Source of the DNA: Planctomycetota bacterium
GTDB lineage: Bacteria; Planctomycetota; Planctomycetia; Pirellulales; Pirellulaceae
DNA length: 13,757 bases
Direction of reading: 5' to 3'
Assembly (NCBI GenBank): GCA_026692885.1
Contig: JAPLNJ010000667.1
Span: forward strand, 1 to 13,757
Positions within the stretch are counted from its first letter, which is position 1. Each line of letters opens with the position of its first letter. Below the pieces are notes generated by a model that saw nothing but the letters and a program-made list of their open reading frames with translations, was not told the DNA's origin and ran no database searches. This document shows, one piece after another, positions 13,742 through 13,757 of the stretch. A program made the position numbers and the translations under genes.

Positions 13742-13757
13742 CCCTAATCTTTCGCCT
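13742..13757. repeat. Second copy of the AGATTAGGGCGAA-like repeat, cut by the window edge
   Basis: CCCTAATCTTTCGCCT at 13742-13757 is identical to the reverse complement of 6136-6151 (16 of 16). It continues beyond the window and lies only 6 bp upstream of the GH2 start codon. On the coding strand the repeat ends in AGGG, which contributes to the only plausible ribosome-binding site of that gene. Confidence 0.65.

Overview
The window looks like planctomycete DNA, most likely from the Pirellulales or a related uncultured group. This is an inference. The supporting features are high GC, a twin-arginine Gfo/Idh/MocA oxidoreductase, secreted carbohydrate-active proteins, LamG (concanavalin-like lectin) domains, a C-terminus with a W-V-D-x-N-x-x-Y-Y-G motif, and several GC-rich or purine-rich inverted repeats. 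No rRNA, tRNA, CRISPR array or transposase was found.

Layout: (1) 1-1488 holds a 3'-flanking inverted repeat and an intact exported Gfo/Idh/MocA oxidoreductase on the minus strand. (2) 1489-2262 is a divergent intergenic region carrying a 190-bp nested palindrome. (3) 2263-3936 is an intact secreted beta-propeller protein resembling glycoside hydrolase family 32 (GH32) on the plus strand. (4) 3960-5988 is a gene graveyard. It holds a leucine-rich-repeat (LRR) fragment, two LamG C-terminal remnants, a signal peptide joined to a distant C-terminus, and a FAD oxidoreductase reduced to its first and last parts. (5) 5989-6283 holds two inverted repeats. (6) 6284-13735 is a minus-strand block read from right to left: a GH2-type glycosidase, a GH43-type glycosidase, a sialidase-like protein, and a second GH32-like propeller in the same transcription unit. 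The last two are separated by a frameshift and probably form one bimodular protein. A repeat motif found at 6068-6151 recurs at the right-hand edge, so it brackets this block.

Working together: signal peptides on the GH2, GH43, sialidase-like and first GH32-like proteins point to breakdown of a complex glycan outside the cytoplasm. The GH43 protein resembles the exo-beta-1,3-galactanase type, so a galactan or arabinogalactan-like substrate is a reasonable guess, but specificity cannot be read from sequence.

The strongest anomaly is that at least five genes appear to lack a middle portion while keeping both ends: the 4906 remnant, the 5314 LamG remnant, the 5641 FAD oxidoreductase, the sialidase-like gene near 8380 and the GH2 gene near 12808. 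Either the locus has undergone repeated internal deletion or the assembly has collapsed several times. I did not find a convincing new defence or mobile system.
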